The notes beneath the pieces are model-generated. The model saw only the letters and a program-made list of their open reading frames with translations. It was not told the DNA's origin and did not search any database. The translations under genes and the position numbers were made by a program. A stretch of DNA of 27,098 nucleotides from an uncultured bacterium (GTDB taxonomy: Bacteria > Bacillota > Clostridia > Lachnospirales > Lachnospiraceae). This document shows, piece after piece, positions 1 to 8,335 of this stretch. The DNA lies in contig CAJMQQ010000040.1 in assembly GCA_905215625.1 (NCBI GenBank), positions 1 through 27,098 on the forward strand. Direction: 5' to 3'. Position 1 is the stretch's first letter. Each line of letters begins with the position of its first letter.

Positions 1-35
1 TAGCCGTATGCTCTATCCAGCTGAGCTACTGACGC
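1..35 (-). tRNA. tRNA-Arg (ACG), partial, 5' half
   Basis: Read on the - strand, bases 35 to 1 give a 7-base acceptor strand (GCGTCAG), TA at positions 8-9, a D arm with GCTC pairing to GAGC around an AGCTGGATA loop, then the TACGG anticodon stem, CT and A as the first anticodon base. The window edge cuts the gene at anticodon base 34, so the 3' half is missing. An anticodon that starts with A is in bacteria almost always ACG (arginine), and the TACGG stem resembles bacterial tRNA-Arg(ACG). The tRNA call is firm; the identity is inferred. Confidence 0.85.
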
Positions 36-82
36 ACACCACTGTCTCCCAGCCAAAAGGCTTTCTCAACAGCGCAAAAACA

Positions 83-111
83 ATTATATACGAGAGAATG
101 AAAAATGTCAA
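83..111 (-). promoter_or_regulatory. Sigma-A promoter of the tRNA gene
   Basis: On the - strand there is a perfect TTGACA (+ strand 106-111), a 17-base spacer and a perfect TATAAT (+ strand 83-88). Transcription would start near base 76, leaving a leader of about 40 bases before the tRNA. Every consensus base matches, as expected for a stable-RNA gene. Confidence 0.85.
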
Positions 112-136
112 TAGTTTTTTGAAAAAAATAAAAAAA

Positions 137-165
137 TTGCAATTTGCGGAGAGAGTGCATATAAT
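137..165 (+). promoter_or_regulatory. Sigma-A-like promoter overlapping the alr start codon
   Basis: TTGCAA at 137-142, a 17-base spacer and TATAAT at 160-165. The -10 box shares bases with the ATG at 164-166, so a transcript from here would begin near 172-173, where a second in-frame ATG lies (173). Either this promoter makes a nearly leaderless alr mRNA, or the match is fortuitous in AT-rich DNA and alr is read from further upstream. No better + strand promoter is visible in 36-163. Confidence 0.5.
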
Positions 166-1354
166 GGAATCCATGAACACATTACCAATTTATAGGGAAA
201 CAGTAATTGAAGTAAACTTAGACAGAATTGCAGAGAATGTAAAGCAGATTCGTGCCATGGTCGGAAAGGACGTAAAAATTGCAGCGGTTGTAAAAGCCAA
301 CGGCTATGGGCATGGGGCAGTAGGAATTGCTCCGGCGATTATGGACAATGGCGGCGATTTACTTTGCGTAGCAGCTCTGTCAGAAGCGATGGAGTTAAAA
401 GAAGCTTACCCGGAGTATCCGGTCCTGATTATGGGACTGACAGCAGAGGAATATTTCCCTTATGTGCTGGATTACGGCATTCTTCAGACCATAGACACAT
501 TAGAACAGGCGAAAGCCTTATCGGAACTGGCAAAGAAGCAGGGAAAGACTGCAGGAGTACATATTAAATATGATACAGGATTTCACCGTCTGGGTTTTCC
601 GGATACAGAAGAAAGCCTGGACGCCATTGAAGAAATCAGCCATATGGAAGGAATCCGGATTGAGGGGATGTTCTCCCACCTGGTGCTCTTAGATGACGAG
701 TCCAACCGGAAACAGTATGAGGATTTTAACAGGGCGATAGAAAAGTTGAAAGACAGAGGCGTGGAAATCCCATGCTGCCATCTGGCGGATTCCATTGCAT
801 CGGTAGATTATCCGGAGTACCGGATGGACATGGTCCGCGCAGGAGCGATTATCTATGGATTAAAAGGATTCCATAAAGGACATCTGGATATTAAACAGGC
901 GCTGACCTTTAAGACCAGGATTAATCACATTACAGAGATAAAGGCAGGAGAAGGGGTCAGCTATGATTTTATGTGGCGGGCAGAACGGGATACCCGCATT
1001 GGAACCCTGCCGTTTGGCTATGCAGACGGTTACCCCAGAAATTTAAGAGGAAAAGGGATGGTAACGATCCATGGAAAACAGGTTCTGGTGGTAGGAGTAC
1101 TTTGTATGGATCAGTGCATGGTGGACTTAGGAGATGTGCCGGAAGCAAAGATAGGCGATGAAGTTATCATTTACGGAGACGGAACCGGCAATACCCTGGA
1201 TATTCAGACGGTCAGCGTCCTGGCGGAAACCAATAAAAACGATATTGTGTCCCGCCTAACCCAGAGACCAGCCAGAATCTACAAAAAAGACGGAAAAATT
1301 ACAGAGATTAAAACCATGATGGGGAGGAAACAATATGAGCCTGACAGAACCTGA
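164..1354 (+). CDS. alr: Alanine racemase
   Basis: PLP-dependent racemase that converts L-alanine to D-alanine for peptidoglycan precursors in the cytoplasm. With the ATG at 164 the product is 396 residues, normal for the family. An N-terminal TIM barrel carries the PLP lysine in VVKANGYGHG (Lys44). The C-terminal beta domain carries the catalytic tyrosine in GVSYDF (Tyr267), followed by TLPFGYADGY and CMDQCMVDLG, both typical of Alr. The open frame runs upstream to base 8 but would enter the tRNA and its promoter. The 164 start has a GGAGAGAG ribosome site 8 bases upstream; the ATG at 173 is a possible alternative because a promoter -10 box covers 160-165. The stop lies 20 bases inside the next gene, so the two are co-transcribed. 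Confidence 0.95.
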   Translation: MESMNTLPIYRETVIEVNLDRIAENVKQIRAMVGKDVKIAAVVKANGYGHGAVGIAPAIMDNGGDLLCVAALSEAMELKEAYPEYPVLIMGLTAEEYFPYVLDYGILQTIDTLEQAKALSELAKKQGKTAGVHIKYDTGFHRLGFPDTEESLDAIEEISHMEGIRIEGMFSHLVLLDDESNRKQYEDFNRAIEKLKDRGVEIPCCHLADSIASVDYPEYRMDMVRAGAIIYGLKGFHKGHLDIKQALTFKTRINHITEIKAGEGVSYDFMWRAERDTRIGTLPFGYADGYPRNLRGKGMVTIHGKQVLVVGVLCMDQCMVDLGDVPEAKIGDEVIIYGDGTGNTLDIQTVSVLAETNKNDIVSRLTQRPARIYKKDGKITEIKTMMGRKQYEPDRT

Positions 1355-2579
1355 GATTTGGTCAGATGCCTGGGCGGCTGCCCAGACAGAAGAAATGCTT
1401 CCGATGCTGACCCAGATCCGCAGACGGCTTCACCAGCATCCGGAACTGGGGACCATGGAACACGAAACGGGAGCGATTATCCGGGAATACCTGGACCAGT
1501 GGGGGATTCCCTACCAGTATCCCTGCGCAGATACCGGTATTGTTGCGGTGGTAGAAGGAAAAGGAACGGACGAGGCAGGAAAAAACAATGATGTAAAAAC
1601 CATAGGCATACGGGCAGACATTGACGCGCTTCCTATGGCAGAAGATGAAACCCGTCCTTACTGCTCGAAAAATCCAGGAGTTATGCACGCCTGCGGCCAT
1701 GACGCCCATATGACCATTGCCCTGGGAGTGGCCTGGCTGCTAAAGAAGTACGAAAATCAATGGAAAGGAAATTTAAAATTATTTTTCCAGCCGGCAGAGG
1801 AGACCTGCGGAGGCGCAGAGCGGATGGTAGAAGAAGGATGTATGGAAAATCCCCATGTAGACTATGTTCTGGGGCTTCATATGATGCCTACTTATGAATA
1901 CGGGGAAGTTGAGGTCAAATATGACGACTTAAATGCTTCTTCCGATGAAGTGAATTTGATTATCAAAGGAAAAAGCTGTCACGGCGCTTATCCGGACGGA
2001 GGAATTGACGCCATTACTGAAGCTGCTGCGGTGATTCAGAGCCTTCAGACTCTGGTAAGCCGGAGAATTTCCCCATTTAAAAATGCAGTATTTTCTTTAG
2101 GCACCATTAAAGGCGGCACAGCGGCTAATGTAATGGCAGACTGTGTGGAGCTGGAAGGTACTTTAAGGACAACCGATCCGGAGACCAGGCAGATGGCAAA
2201 AGCGTATATCAGACAGGTAACAGAAGATATCTGCAGGGCCTACGGCGGACAGGGAGAAGCGGTATTTACCCCTGGCTATGACGCGTTAATTAATACCAAC
2301 GAGATTGTCGACATGGCCATTGAGACGATTTCAGAAAGTCTGGGAAGGGAACACATTCATTTTAAACAGTTCCCAAGCCTGGGAGTAGAGGACTTTTCGT
2401 TCTTTTTAAATAAAGCGCCTGGCGTCTTTTACCATTTAGGCTGCGCCAACAAAGAAAAGGGAATTGACGCGCCTCTTCACAATAACCAGTTTGACATTGA
2501 TGAAAGAGTATTATCCCTGGGAGTACGGCTTCAGACGCGGTTAGTCAGGAAGCTTTTAACGGCTTGTATTCGAAAATAA
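1335..2579 (+). CDS. M20-family amidohydrolase (N-acyl-amino-acid or hippurate hydrolase type)
   Basis: A 414-residue metal-dependent amidohydrolase of peptidase family M20D, the group of hippurate hydrolase, N-acetyl-L-amino-acid deacylase and IAA-amino-acid hydrolase. It removes an acyl group from an amino acid; the exact substrate cannot be read from sequence. Metal-site motifs are intact: HACGHDAHM (Cys120, His122), FQPAEE (Glu155/Glu156), LGLHM (His182) and a late APLHNN histidine. An internal dimerisation domain lies at about residues 190-310. The ATG at 1335 overlaps the alr end and has GGGGAGG just upstream, inside alr. No signal peptide is seen, so it is cytoplasmic. Pairing with alr suggests amino-acid or peptidoglycan-fragment turnover, which is inference. 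Confidence 0.88.
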   Translation: MSLTEPEIWSDAWAAAQTEEMLPMLTQIRRRLHQHPELGTMEHETGAIIREYLDQWGIPYQYPCADTGIVAVVEGKGTDEAGKNNDVKTIGIRADIDALPMAEDETRPYCSKNPGVMHACGHDAHMTIALGVAWLLKKYENQWKGNLKLFFQPAEETCGGAERMVEEGCMENPHVDYVLGLHMMPTYEYGEVEVKYDDLNASSDEVNLIIKGKSCHGAYPDGGIDAITEAAAVIQSLQTLVSRRISPFKNAVFSLGTIKGGTAANVMADCVELEGTLRTTDPETRQMAKAYIRQVTEDICRAYGGQGEAVFTPGYDALINTNEIVDMAIETISESLGREHIHFKQFPSLGVEDFSFFLNKAPGVFYHLGCANKEKGIDAPLHNNQFDIDERVLSLGVRLQTRLVRKLLTACIRK

Positions 2580-2592
2580 AATTCGTTATAAT
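2564..2592 (+). promoter_or_regulatory. Promoter for the 2627 gene and recJ
   Basis: TTGTAT at 2564-2569, a 17-base spacer and a perfect TATAAT at 2587-2592, overlapping the last codons of the amidohydrolase gene. Transcription would start near 2599, about 28 bases before the next ATG. The -35 box is weak (3 of 6). Confidence 0.55.
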
Positions 2593-2626
2593 AGGGAAAA
2601 CAGCGCAAAGCCGGGGATAAGAGGTT

Positions 2627-3610
2627 ATGAGAGAACGATTGAAAGAGAGAATGAGCATCAAAAAACGTCTGATTGCCATAGAACTGATTAGTATTCTGGG
2701 GATGATTGCCATAGGACTTGTAGCTGTTCTGACCAGCGGTTCTATTAACCAGGCCAGTACAGATATTGCGGAATATTGGGCGCCAGCCGTTATTGCGGCA
2801 GAAGAGCTGAACACCCATACGTCCGATTACCGGATTGCTGAACACAACCATGCATTGTCGGAACAGAAGGACGACATGAAAGCCATGGAAGAAGAAATTT
2901 TAAAGGAACGGCAGATTATTGACCAGGCCTTTGAAGAGTATATGAATCTTTATGCAAGAGGCGGCGAAGCAGACCTGATTTACCAGGCCAGAAAGGCGTG
3001 GGATCAGTATCTGGTGTGCAGTGATGAAATCCTGGAAATCAGCCGGAAAAATCAGTCGGAAGAGGCATTAAAGCTGCTTCAGGGAGAGTCCAAGCAGCTG
3101 TTTGACGAGGCAAGCCTGATTCTGAAAGAACTGGCAGAGAATAACCAGGCAGGGGCAGAGGCGTCCAGCGAATACGGAAATTATCTGTATAGGCGTCTGA
3201 TTGGATGGAAAATTGTGATGATCCTGTTTTTAGGAGCAGCGTTGTCTGTATTTGTCATATCCCTGATTCGGGGAATTGCAGTGCCAATCGGCAATATTGT
3301 AGACGGTGTTACCCGTCTGGCGGCAGGTAATCTGGATGTGCATCTGGAACTTTCCGGAGATAAGGAAATGCAGGCGGTGGAAGGGGCGGTAAATCTGCTT
3401 TCCGGCAATTTAAAGACCATGACGGCTGACCAGAAGAAGCTGTTAAACGAGATTGGAAGAGGAAACTTAACTATATCTTCTAAGAGGGAGAACGCCTACC
3501 ATGGAGATTTCGCCTCTATTTTATACGAGATGAAGGGACTGGAGACCAGGTTACAAGAGCGGGAAACACAATCCCATGAAAAATCCCATGCAAAGGAGAC
3601 AGACAAGTAG
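2627..3610 (+). CDS. Chemoreceptor-like membrane protein (4-helix sensor plus HAMP) without signalling domain
   Basis: A 327-residue two-pass membrane protein. Transmembrane helix 1 spans about residues 15-36. A charged, helical extracytoplasmic region of about 155 residues, resembling a four-helix-bundle MCP sensor, leads to helix 2 at about 195-215. A HAMP domain follows (about 216-268, with VPIGNIVDGV and RLAAGNLDV). The last 60 residues contain an LLNEIGRGNLTI and YHGDFASILYEM pattern, as in the second HAMP or linker of clostridial chemoreceptors. The protein then stops where the long methyl-accepting coiled coil should begin. No kinase, cyclase or MCP tip is encoded, and the stop is directly followed by the recJ ATG. 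It may be a shortened receptor or a distinct small HAMP sensor. The ribosome site is weak (AAGAGG); Met9 (2651) is an alternative start. Confidence 0.8.
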   Translation: MRERLKERMSIKKRLIAIELISILGMIAIGLVAVLTSGSINQASTDIAEYWAPAVIAAEELNTHTSDYRIAEHNHALSEQKDDMKAMEEEILKERQIIDQAFEEYMNLYARGGEADLIYQARKAWDQYLVCSDEILEISRKNQSEEALKLLQGESKQLFDEASLILKELAENNQAGAEASSEYGNYLYRRLIGWKIVMILFLGAALSVFVISLIRGIAVPIGNIVDGVTRLAAGNLDVHLELSGDKEMQAVEGAVNLLSGNLKTMTADQKKLLNEIGRGNLTISSKRENAYHGDFASILYEMKGLETRLQERETQSHEKSHAKETDK

Positions 3611-5347
3611 ATGGCAGACAGACAAACCGCTGCTCCAAGCCAGTGGATGATGCAGACGAAGCGGGCAGATTTTACTGCGATTGCTGAAAAATATCACATT
3701 AGTCCGGTAACCGCCCGGATTATCCGCAACCGGGACGTTGTGGGAACAGAAGAGATAGAACGGTATCTGTATGGAACCATTTCGGATCTTTACAGTCCGG
3801 ATCTCCTTCCGGATATGGAAAAAGCGGTGGGAATTCTGAAAGAAAAGATAGAATCTGGTAAGCGGATTCGGGTAGTAGGAGATTACGATATTGACGGAGT
3901 GTGTTCCACTTATATTCTGCTGACTGCATTAAAGGAAACCGGCGCTTTTGGGGATTACCGGATACCGGATCGGATTAGGGATGGCTATGGAATCAATGAA
4001 GCCATTATCCAACAGGCCTTTGAAGACGGGGTGGATACCATTCTGACCTGTGACAATGGAATTGCCGCTGTGGAACAGATCCGTATGGCAAAAGAACTGG
4101 GAATGACGGTCATTATTACGGATCACCATGACATCCAGAAAGACGAGATGGGAAACGATATTCTGCCGATGGCAGACGCTGTGGTAAATCCGAAGCGGAG
4201 CGGCAGTAGGTATCCATATCCGGAAATCTGCGGCGGGATGGTGGCCTATAAGCTGATGCGGGCATTATATGAAGCGTTTGGAATTCCGCTTAAAAAGTGG
4301 GAAGAAATGCTGGAATTTGCCGCAATCGCTACAGTAGGAGACGTGATGAAACTCCAGGATGAAAACCGGATTGTAGTAAAAGAAGGCTTAAAGCGCATTG
4401 GACAGACGAAAAACCTGGGACTTTTGAGCCTGATTGACAAAAATAACTTAAATCCGGAAACGCTGACCGCTTACCACATCGGATTTGTAATTGGCCCTTG
4501 TTTAAACGCAGGCGGCCGTCTGCAGACTGCAAAGATAGCGCTGAAGCTTCTGATGGCAGAAGATCCGGAGACGGCAAGCCAACTGGCAGGAGAGTTAAAA
4601 GACCTAAACGAACAGCGGAAAGACATGACCTTAAAGGGAACCGAAGAAGCTATTGCCCAGGTGGAAGAACTATTTCAGGATGATAACGTTTTGGTCGTAT
4701 TTCTTCCGGACTGCCATGAATCCCTGGCCGGAATAGTGGCCGGCAGGCTCCGGGAAAAGTTTCAGAAACCTTCCTTTGTACTGACCCGTTCTGAAGAAGG
4801 GGTAAAGGGATCCGGACGTTCCATTGAGGCCTACCATATGTTTGAGGGACTGGTGGAAGTAAAAGACCTGCTGACAAAGTTTGGCGGACATCCCATGGCG
4901 GCAGGATTGTCCCTTCCGGAAGAACACGTGGAAGAATTCCGGCGGCGTCTGAACGAAAATGCCCATTTGACGGAGGAAGATTTTATCCGGAAAGTCTGGA
5001 TAGATGTGCCCATGCCGTTGGAATACATAAACGAATCTCTGATTCAAGAGTTAGAACAGTTAGAACCATTTGGAAACGGCAACGAAAAACCCCAGTTTGC
5101 CCAGAAAGATTTGTCTGTCCGGAATGTGCGGATATTGGGAAAGAACCGCAAAGCGGTAAAGCTTTCCCTGGTAACGCCCAGTGGATTTGCGATGGATGGA
5201 ATGTTTTTTGGAGAGGGAGACCGTTTTGCAGAAGAACTTGCCGGAAAGAATTCCATGGATATTGTATATTATCCAACAGTCAATGAATATAACGGAAACC
5301 GGACCCTTCAGGTAATCATTAAGGAATACCGGTTTTCCGAAAAATAA
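3611..5347 (+). CDS. recJ: Single-stranded-DNA-specific 5'-3' exonuclease RecJ
   Basis: A 578-residue RecJ, close to the length of the E. coli enzyme. It degrades single-stranded DNA 5' to 3' in recombination and repair, using two metal ions. The DHH phosphoesterase core shows DYDIDG at residues 91-96 and the DHH signature at 171-173. The DHHA1 substrate-binding motif GGHPMAAG is near residue 425, followed by a C-terminal OB-fold-like region. It lacks the extra C-terminal domain of Bacillus RecJ. The ATG follows directly after the TAG of the upstream gene, with GGAG 12 bases before, so translational coupling is likely. Confidence 0.95.
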   Translation: MADRQTAAPSQWMMQTKRADFTAIAEKYHISPVTARIIRNRDVVGTEEIERYLYGTISDLYSPDLLPDMEKAVGILKEKIESGKRIRVVGDYDIDGVCSTYILLTALKETGAFGDYRIPDRIRDGYGINEAIIQQAFEDGVDTILTCDNGIAAVEQIRMAKELGMTVIITDHHDIQKDEMGNDILPMADAVVNPKRSGSRYPYPEICGGMVAYKLMRALYEAFGIPLKKWEEMLEFAAIATVGDVMKLQDENRIVVKEGLKRIGQTKNLGLLSLIDKNNLNPETLTAYHIGFVIGPCLNAGGRLQTAKIALKLLMAEDPETASQLAGELKDLNEQRKDMTLKGTEEAIAQVEELFQDDNVLVVFLPDCHESLAGIVAGRLREKFQKPSFVLTRSEEGVKGSGRSIEAYHMFEGLVEVKDLLTKFGGHPMAAGLSLPEEHVEEFRRRLNENAHLTEEDFIRKVWIDVPMPLEYINESLIQELEQLEPFGNGNEKPQFAQKDLSVRNVRILGKNRKAVKLSLVTPSGFAMDGMFFGEGDRFAEELAGKNSMDIVYYPTVNEYNGNRTLQVIIKEYRFSEK

Positions 5348-5396
5348 AGTTCAAAATAAAATTTAAAAATTAAAGATTAAAAGGGAGGAAATACGT

Positions 5397-6644
5397 ATGG
5401 TAAATGAAGTGATGAAGTTTCTTACAGAGCAGGATCCGGAGATCGGAAAAGCAGTAGAAAAAGAATGTGCCAGACAGAGACGCAACCTGGAGCTGATTGC
5501 GTCTGAAAACATTGTCTCCGAAGCCGTTATGATGGCAATGGGTACCGTTCTTACCAACAAGTATGCAGAAGGGTATCCTGGAAAGCGGTATTATGGCGGC
5601 TGTGAAGTCGTGGATGAAGTGGAAACCATTGCCATTGAGCGTGCGAAAAAGCTGTTTGGCTGTGATTACGCCAATGTACAGCCTCATTCCGGCGCCCAGG
5701 CCAATATGGCGGTATTTGTAGCCATGTTAAAGCCAGGGGATACGGTTATGGGAATGAATTTAAATCATGGCGGTCACCTGACCCATGGAAGTCCGGTGAA
5801 TTTTTCCGGCCTTTACTTTAACATTGTGCCTTACGGTGTAGATGACAATGGATTCATTGACTATGATGAGATGGAGCGGCTGGCTGTTGAAAATAAACCG
5901 AAATTAATCGTAGCCGGAGCCAGTGCTTATGGACGTATCATTGATTTTAAGCGGTTCCGTCAGGTGGCAGATAAAGTGGGCGCATATTTGATGGTTGATA
6001 TGGCCCATATTGCAGGACTGGTAGCGGCAGGACTTCATCCAAGCCCCATTCCTTATGCGGATGTGGTTACTACAACCACCCACAAAACATTGAGAGGGCC
6101 GAGAGGCGGTATGATTTTAGCCAACAAAGAGGCGGCAGAAAAGTTTAATTTCAATAAAGCCATTTTCCCAGGCACCCAGGGCGGACCTCTGGAACACGTG
6201 ATTGCAGGAAAGGCAGTCTGCTTTGGAGAAGCTTTAAAGCCGGAATTTAAAACCTATCAGGAGCAGGTCGTAAAGAATGCCAAGGCGCTGGCGGCAGCCC
6301 TGGAAAAACAGGGATTTAAGGTTCTGACCGGCGGTACGGACAACCATCTGATGCTGATCGATCTGCGAGGAATGGAAGTAACCGGAAAAGAACTGCAGAA
6401 CCGCTGTGACGAAGTATATATTACGCTTAATAAAAATGCCGTACCAAACGATCCAAGAAGCCCGTTTGTTACATCCGGCGTCCGGATTGGTACTCCGGCA
6501 GTTACTTCCAGAGGTCTGGTAGAAGAGGATATGGAAAAAATTGCAGAGTGCATCTGGCTGGCTGCTACAGATTTTGAAGCAAAGGCAGATTATATACGGG
6601 CAGAAGTAACGAAAATTTGTGATAAATATCCGATTTACCAGTAA
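5397..6644 (+). CDS. glyA: Serine hydroxymethyltransferase
   Basis: A 415-residue PLP enzyme that interconverts serine plus tetrahydrofolate with glycine plus 5,10-methylene-tetrahydrofolate, the main one-carbon source. Visible family motifs are YPGKRYYGGCE near the N-terminus, the PLP lysine in TTTTHKTLRGPRGG (Lys230), and the C-terminal substrate-binding stretch SGVRIGTPAVTSRG. Length is normal. GGGAGG lies 8 bases before the ATG. The 49-base gap after recJ is very AT-rich, with no terminator; no clear promoter or glycine riboswitch is seen, so read-through from recJ is likely. Confidence 0.97.
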   Translation: MVNEVMKFLTEQDPEIGKAVEKECARQRRNLELIASENIVSEAVMMAMGTVLTNKYAEGYPGKRYYGGCEVVDEVETIAIERAKKLFGCDYANVQPHSGAQANMAVFVAMLKPGDTVMGMNLNHGGHLTHGSPVNFSGLYFNIVPYGVDDNGFIDYDEMERLAVENKPKLIVAGASAYGRIIDFKRFRQVADKVGAYLMVDMAHIAGLVAAGLHPSPIPYADVVTTTTHKTLRGPRGGMILANKEAAEKFNFNKAIFPGTQGGPLEHVIAGKAVCFGEALKPEFKTYQEQVVKNAKALAAALEKQGFKVLTGGTDNHLMLIDLRGMEVTGKELQNRCDEVYITLNKNAVPNDPRSPFVTSGVRIGTPAVTSRGLVEEDMEKIAECIWLAATDFEAKADYIRAEVTKICDKYPIYQ

Positions 6645-6670
6645 TTGGATTGATGAGTTGGGGGAATATG

Positions 6671-7084
6671 ATGGGATGGAAGGAAAATTGTATTGCAGTC
6701 TTGGATGAGGCGAAGATGTTTGAAAATTCAGAGCACCGCACCCGATTTATAGAACTGATGGACTGTTACAGCGAGTATCCGTTTTTTACAAAAGGCCTTT
6801 GCAAATGTATGTACCTTTCTGCCTGGGATGACGAGCACTTTGCCATATTGCTGGAAACCCTGATGCGGATGGCTTTAGGGAAGGAACAGGATACGGAAGA
6901 TATGGCCATTCATGGAGAAGCGCTGGCAGAAGAGGAAAATGGGGATGAACAGAAAATGTACTGCCTGTCCTGCGAATTTCTCGAAGGAAAGCCATGCACC
7001 ATTGATTTGGATACAGTATCTGCAAATACCGCATATATTATGAAACAGGCGCTGAAGGCAGCAGAAATCATTGAGAAGCTGTAA
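6671..7084 (+). CDS. Small conserved-looking cytoplasmic protein of unknown function
   Basis: I do not recognise this gene. With the start at 6671 it encodes 137 residues, acidic and probably helical, without membrane segments or signal. Cysteines occur as KGLCKCMY near residue 45 and as CLSCEFLEGKPC in the C-terminal part, so a metal or redox role is possible but unproven. The frame is open back to an ATG at 6650, but that has no ribosome site. GGGGG at 6660-6664 suits the ATG at 6671 (spacing 6) or 6668. It begins just after glyA and ends at a strong terminator, so it is the last gene of the glyA transcript. Confidence 0.75.
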   Translation: MGWKENCIAVLDEAKMFENSEHRTRFIELMDCYSEYPFFTKGLCKCMYLSAWDDEHFAILLETLMRMALGKEQDTEDMAIHGEALAEEENGDEQKMYCLSCEFLEGKPCTIDLDTVSANTAYIMKQALKAAEIIEKL

Positions 7085-7087
7085 TCG

Positions 7088-7143
7088 AAGATTCCGAAGA
7101 AAGATAGATGTTTATAGTCTATTTATTCTTCGGAATCTTTTTT
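7088..7143 (+). terminator. Intrinsic terminator after the glyA unit
   Basis: A 14-base perfect stem, AAGATTCCGAAGAA (7088-7101) against TTCTTCGGAATCTT (7126-7139), encloses 24 bases that can form a smaller inner stem. Its 3' side ends in a run of T to 7143. The opposite strand lacks a good T-run, so it mainly stops rightward transcription, shielding the convergent lacI-type gene. Confidence 0.88.
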
Positions 7144-7154
7144 GTACAGAAAAA

Positions 7155-8126
7155 TTAAAATAGAGTACTGTATAATACGGTAGTCCGTACCGACATCTCT
7201 GGATTTTGAATTCGTTCCAGAATCTGCTTCCCGGCAGTCCGTCCGATTTCTTTTGAAGGCTGCAGGATCATTCGTACTTCTCTAGTGAAGTAGTCTTTTC
7301 TTCCTTCTACAGTTTGACCAAGAAGAACAAGTTCTGTGCCTAAATGGATTTTTTTGGAATTCAGATAATATAAGACATCGTCCAGCATGACATTGTTGGA
7401 TACAACAATGGCTGTACATTTTTTTTCAAGCAGCGTTTTTACCAGAGGGACGGCACTTTGATAAAGACTGTTTCCAATTTGGATCAGAGAGTTATCTATG
7501 GGTATGCCATATTCGGTAAGAGCATCTTTATAAGCAGTTAAACGGTTTACACTGGTAGACAGCCGCATGAGTCCTGTTATGAATCCGATTCGGCGGTGAC
7601 CATCCAGGATCATTTGACAGATGCCGTTATGAATTGCTGTATAGTCTTGCGGGATAATCATATCACAAGGACAGTTGGGAAGCTGTCGATCGATAAAAAC
7701 CATGGGGAAGTTATCAGGAACCAGGGGGCGGATATGGGAAAAATCAGTTAATGTGGATGCGATAATAAGTCCGTCCACCAGACCGGAGGATAATAATTTA
7801 AGGTTTTCACATTCTCTCTGTTCGGTCTCTTTGGTATTGACAATTAGCAGTTTGTAACCATTCTTTGCGAGAATACTTTCAACTTCCTCAATAATAATAG
7901 CCCATATAGGGTTAGCAATATCAGGAACAATGATCCCGATTAGATTTTTTTTCCCAGTTTTAAAACTTCGGGCAGTTGGATCTGGAATATATCCCAGGGC
8001 TTCAATGCTATCCATAACTTTTTTTCTTGTTTCTTCAGAAACAAAACGTGTGTTGTTGATGACGTGAGAGACAGTCGCAACAGATACTTTTGCGTGTCGT
8101 GCCACATCCTTCATACTTGCTTTCAT
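7155..8126 (-). CDS. LacI-family transcriptional repressor of the adjacent ABC operon
   Basis: A 323-residue LacI/GalR regulator. The N-terminal helix-turn-helix reads MKDVARHAKVSVATVSHVIN, followed by the hinge LGYIPDPTARSFKTG and a periplasmic-binding-protein-like effector domain (about residues 60-320, starting NLIGIIVPDIANP). The hinge residue that is usually leucine and intercalates the operator centre is phenylalanine here (Phe55). The C-terminus ends a few residues earlier than in many relatives. The frame opens at a GTG (8135), but CTCCCT at 8135-8140 (AGGGAG on the coding strand) is correctly placed for the ATG at 8126. It diverges from the transporter operon, and the intergenic region holds LacI-type operators, so local repression relieved by the imported substrate or its phosphate is the likely mode. 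Confidence 0.93.
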   Translation of the reverse strand: MKASMKDVARHAKVSVATVSHVINNTRFVSEETRKKVMDSIEALGYIPDPTARSFKTGKKNLIGIIVPDIANPIWAIIIEEVESILAKNGYKLLIVNTKETEQRECENLKLLSSGLVDGLIIASTLTDFSHIRPLVPDNFPMVFIDRQLPNCPCDMIIPQDYTAIHNGICQMILDGHRRIGFITGLMRLSTSVNRLTAYKDALTEYGIPIDNSLIQIGNSLYQSAVPLVKTLLEKKCTAIVVSNNVMLDDVLYYLNSKKIHLGTELVLLGQTVEGRKDYFTREVRMILQPSKEIGRTAGKQILERIQNPEMSVRTTVLYSTLF

Positions 8127-8168
8127 TAAAAACACTCCCTGAATATTCGTTAATAAATCTTTAATTAG

Positions 8169-8197
8169 ATTATATCGATTTTGTTCATAATTGTAAA
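8169..8197 (-). promoter_or_regulatory. Promoter of the LacI-family regulator
   Basis: On the - strand: TTTACA (+ strand 8192-8197), a 17-base spacer and a perfect TATAAT (+ strand 8169-8174). Transcription would start near 8162, about 36 bases before the ATG. A second candidate, TTGACA-17-TATTGT, lies further upstream on the same strand. Confidence 0.7.
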
Positions 8198-8204
8198 TTG
8201 AAAA

Positions 8205-8212
8205 AAACGTTT
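8205..8212. promoter_or_regulatory. Possible LacI-type operator near the regulator promoter
   Basis: The palindrome AAACGTTT has the CG-centred core typical of LacI/GalR operators and lies just upstream of the -35 box of the regulator gene. It is shorter and lacks the GTAA/TTAC flanks of the main sites, so it may be chance in AT-rich DNA. If real it would serve autoregulation or looping to the tandem sites about 176-188 bases away. Confidence 0.35.
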
Positions 8213-8335
8213 AAATTGAAAAAATCATTAATTAAACAATAAAACAAAAATTCCAAAATGTCAAGAAAAGAATTAAAAAGAAAAAATGTAAAAAATGCAC
8301 AAAAAAATCAGATTAAAAATATAAAAATAGTACAA

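Noticed and set aside
8..163. N-terminal extension of alr back to an ATG at base 8
   Set aside because: It would be coded across the tRNA gene and its perfect promoter; family homology starts after 164, where a ribosome site is present.
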